The notes under the pieces were generated by a model, which saw only the letters and a program-made list of their open reading frames with translations, searched no databases and was not told the origin of the DNA. From contig CATPCO010000496.1 of assembly GCA_955652925.1 (NCBI GenBank), forward strand, positions 1 to 6,840: a stretch of 6,840 nt of DNA. The letters run 5' to 3'. This DNA comes from an uncultured Xanthobacteraceae bacterium. Its GTDB lineage: Bacteria > Pseudomonadota > Alphaproteobacteria > Rhizobiales > Xanthobacteraceae. The position numbers and the translations under genes were made by a program. Position 1 is the stretch's first letter, and every line of letters starts with the position of its first letter. Shown here one piece after another: positions 5,593 to 6,840 of the stretch.

Positions 5593-6432
5593 ATGGCGGA
5601 TCTCGCAAGTCCCGCGCTGATCGAAGGCGGCGAGCTTTCGGCTGCGAAAAGCTGGCGAAACTTGGAGCCGGTGCTGCTTGGCAGCCTTACCATCGTGGTC
5701 CTGCTTTGCGCCTGGCAGCTCCTCCCGCAGCTCATCACGATTTCAGCCGGCACGCGCCTGTTCTTCACCACCCCAAGCCGGATCGCGATCACGCTATGGA
5801 ACATGTTCGCGCAGGGAACGATCTGGCTGCCGCTCGGGGTGAGCGCCGCAGCATTCGGCGTCGGGCTCGTGCTGGCGATTGCGGCCGGACTGCCGCTCGG
5901 CATCCTGCTCGGGCGCTCGCGTACGCTCAATGCGATGCTCGACCCCTTCGTCACCGCCTTCAATGCCACGCCGCGGCTCGTCTTTCTGCCGCTGCTGCTG
6001 CTTTGGTTCGGGCTCGGGATGTGGTCGAAGGTCGTGATCGTATTTATCGGAGCGTTGTTTCCGATTCTGATCAACACCTATGAGGGGGTGCGCAACGCCG
6101 ATCGCGTTCTCATCAACGTGGTGCGCTCGTTTGGCGCCGGTGAATGGGACATTGCGCGTCTCGTCGTGGTGCCCAACGCCATGCCTTATATCGTTGCAGG
6201 GCTGCGGCTGGCGATCGGCCGAGCCATCCTCGGCGTCGTGGTTGCGGAGTTCTTCGGCTCCGAGGAAGGGCTTGGTGTCGTGATGGTGCGAGCGGCGAGC
6301 AGCTATCACGTAGACGTTGTGTTTGCGGGACTGGTCGTGTTTGCGGCCCTCTCGCTGATCATGACCGCCGGTGTCAAGATGATCGAGAGCCGGCTGGGCC
6401 GTTGGCGCCCCGAGCGCGCATCAGCGGCCTAA
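5593..6432 (+). CDS. ABC transporter permease, SsuC/TauC-like (second of two)
   Basis: A 279-residue BPD_transp_1 permease starting 11 nt after the preceding permease. Its hydrophilic N-terminus (1-25) is longer than its partner's. Hydrophobic segments follow at about 26-50, 80-106, 119-141, 146-162, 197-217 and 237-260. The EAA loop is at about 179-205: RSFGAGEWDIARLVVVPNAM followed by PYIVAGLRL. The shared core with the first permease (DP near the third helix, LINVVRS before the EAA loop, AGxRxAIGRA after it, VVAEFF) shows an old duplication, and the two have diverged strongly elsewhere. It is the last gene of the operon in this window, and the expected binding-protein gene does not follow. 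The ATG has only a weak ribosome site, so coupling to the previous gene is likely. Confidence 0.9.
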   Translation: MADLASPALIEGGELSAAKSWRNLEPVLLGSLTIVVLLCAWQLLPQLITISAGTRLFFTTPSRIAITLWNMFAQGTIWLPLGVSAAAFGVGLVLAIAAGLPLGILLGRSRTLNAMLDPFVTAFNATPRLVFLPLLLLWFGLGMWSKVVIVFIGALFPILINTYEGVRNADRVLINVVRSFGAGEWDIARLVVVPNAMPYIVAGLRLAIGRAILGVVVAEFFGSEEGLGVVMVRAASSYHVDVVFAGLVVFAALSLIMTAGVKMIESRLGRWRPERASAA

Positions 6433-6462
6433 TCGAGTTTCGCTGAGATTGAGCGTGTAGGG

Positions 6463-6526
6463 TGCGCAAAGGGCGCCGTCTCAGCACCAATTAGGGCCAC
6501 GTATTCCGTCGCGGCGCCCGTGCGCA
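6463..6526. repeat. Long inverted repeat after the ABC operon
   Basis: TGCGCA-AA-GGGCGCCG (6463-6478) faces CGGCGCCC-G-TGCGCA (6512-6526): 14 complementary pairs around a small internal mismatch, with a 33-nt loop. It begins 30 nt after the last permease stop, so it could end or protect that transcript. There is no T-run after it, so an intrinsic terminator is not supported. The flanking GTAGGGTGCGCAAAG resembles another interspersed repeat type of these genomes. Confidence 0.6.
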
Positions 6527-6545
6527 ATTCCGCTTTGCGGCCTCG

Positions 6546-6585
6546 GTTTGCGCGAAGGCTTGCATATGACAAGCGTCCCGCAAAC
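6546..6585. repeat. Two-step stem-loop
   Basis: The outer arms GTTTGCG (6546-6552) and CGCAAAC (6579-6585) enclose inner arms GCTTG (6558-6562) and CAAGC (6570-6574) around a CATATGA loop. Both stems are perfect. The function is unknown. Confidence 0.55.
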
Positions 6586-6616
6586 GCCGGACGGGAAGCA
6601 CATCGCGGTCCCGAAG

Positions 6617-6816
6617 CTTGTAGGGGCGGGTTTTAAACCCGCCCTTGTACCACAGGCTCGCTGCGAGAGAATTGCCGTCATCAACTGCTCGATCGAAGTT
6701 CGTACCGCTAAGCTCGGATCAACCTCACACACCGTGAATGCCGGACGAGGGCGGGTTTGCGGGGCACCCCAAAAAACGCATCCGCGTTTTTGGGGACCCG
6801 GTCCCGCCCCTACAAG
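6617..6816. repeat. GTAGGGGCGGG-type palindromic repeats forming a 200-bp inverted-repeat unit
   Basis: The left end CTTGTAGGGGCGGG (6617-6630) and right end CCCGCCCCTACAAG (6803-6816) are perfect 14-bp inverted repeats. The left end is also part of a compact palindrome, GGGCGGGTTT (6624-6633) with AAACCCGCCC (6635-6644), flanked by GTA and TAC. The right end belongs to a larger stem: GGGCGGG (6749-6755) with CCCGCCC (6803-6809), and inside it CCCCAAAAAACGC (6767-6779) with GCGTTTTTGGGG (6784-6795), one base bulged. Two copies of one interspersed repeat in opposite orientation, or one small non-autonomous element, both fit. No transposase is present. Confidence 0.65.
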
Positions 6817-6840
6817 AACCACCAGCGTACTTCATCGCAC

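Larger units (their letters stand above)
6433..6840. other. Gene-free stretch rich in inverted repeats
   Basis: This 408-bp stretch to the right edge has no convincing gene. The one long frame, on the minus strand (6481-6822), translates the palindromic repeats and shows no family. The content I can support is the set of inverted repeats listed separately. No tRNA, promoter or start of a binding-protein gene is seen. Confidence 0.6.

Noticed and set aside
4898..5608. 236-codon open frame on the minus strand
   Set aside because: It is antisense to the first permease. Its charged, Asp/His/Arg-rich composition is the mirror of membrane-helix codons.
6767..6795. Intrinsic terminator at the AT-rich hairpin
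   Set aside because: The T-run is inside the stem, not after it, and the structure is part of a larger repeat more than 300 nt from the operon end.
756..6816. CRISPR array
   Set aside because: The repeats are few, unequal in sequence and spacing, and palindromic, with no regular spacers and no cas genes.
6481..6822. 113-codon open frame on the minus strand
   Set aside because: Its residues (for example AGLKPAPTS) are translations of the GTAGGGGCGGG repeat, a common source of false gene calls.

Overview
The window reads as a GC-rich alphaproteobacterial chromosome segment, most likely order Hyphomicrobiales (Bradyrhizobium/Rhodopseudomonas/Xanthobacteraceae type). This rests on codon bias, on the protein families present (DUF2147, a fold-III ornithine decarboxylase, an SsuBC/TauBC-like ABC transporter), and on interspersed palindromic repeats of the kinds beginning GTAGCCCGGAT, GTAGGTTGGGTCGAG and GTAGGGGCGGG, which I recognise from such genomes. 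No species can be named from the sequence alone.

Layout, left to right. Positions 1-93 hold the C-terminal end of a WD40-repeat protein (+). A secreted DUF2147 protein (-, 96-620) converges on it with a 2-nt gap. A double-hairpin repeat (756-824) follows, then a PLP-dependent ornithine/lysine-type decarboxylase (-, 836-1966). The decarboxylase has an unusually long, structured 5' leader of roughly 390 nt (about 1967-2357). The leader contains a candidate upstream ORF, a terminator-like stem with a six-U run, a 22-bp perfect palindrome and several GC hairpins. A plausible promoter lies at 2363-2391, overlapped by tandem 11-nt repeats. This leader is the most interesting part of the window and is a candidate member of the speF-leader class of alphaproteobacterial regulatory RNAs.

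Next come a small two-helix membrane protein (-, 2516-2776), a second double-hairpin repeat (2790-2876) that supplies the stop codon of the gene before it, and a DHDPS/NAL-family aldolase or lyase (-, 2873-3829). A 190-bp divergent intergenic region contains a TATATA box, an inverted repeat and a leader hairpin. It separates the DHDPS-like gene from a tight + strand operon encoding an ABC ATPase (4021-4791) and two different permeases (4796-5581 and 5593-6432). No periplasmic binding protein is present in the window, so the imported substrate cannot be read off. The last 400 bp hold no convincing gene but are packed with inverted repeats.

How the genes may work together: the ABC importer and the divergent DHDPS-like enzyme look like an uptake-plus-catabolism pair sharing a control region, which is inference. 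The decarboxylase would make putrescine (or cadaverine) in the cytoplasm and looks independently regulated through its leader. The DUF2147 and WD40 genes show no functional link to the rest.
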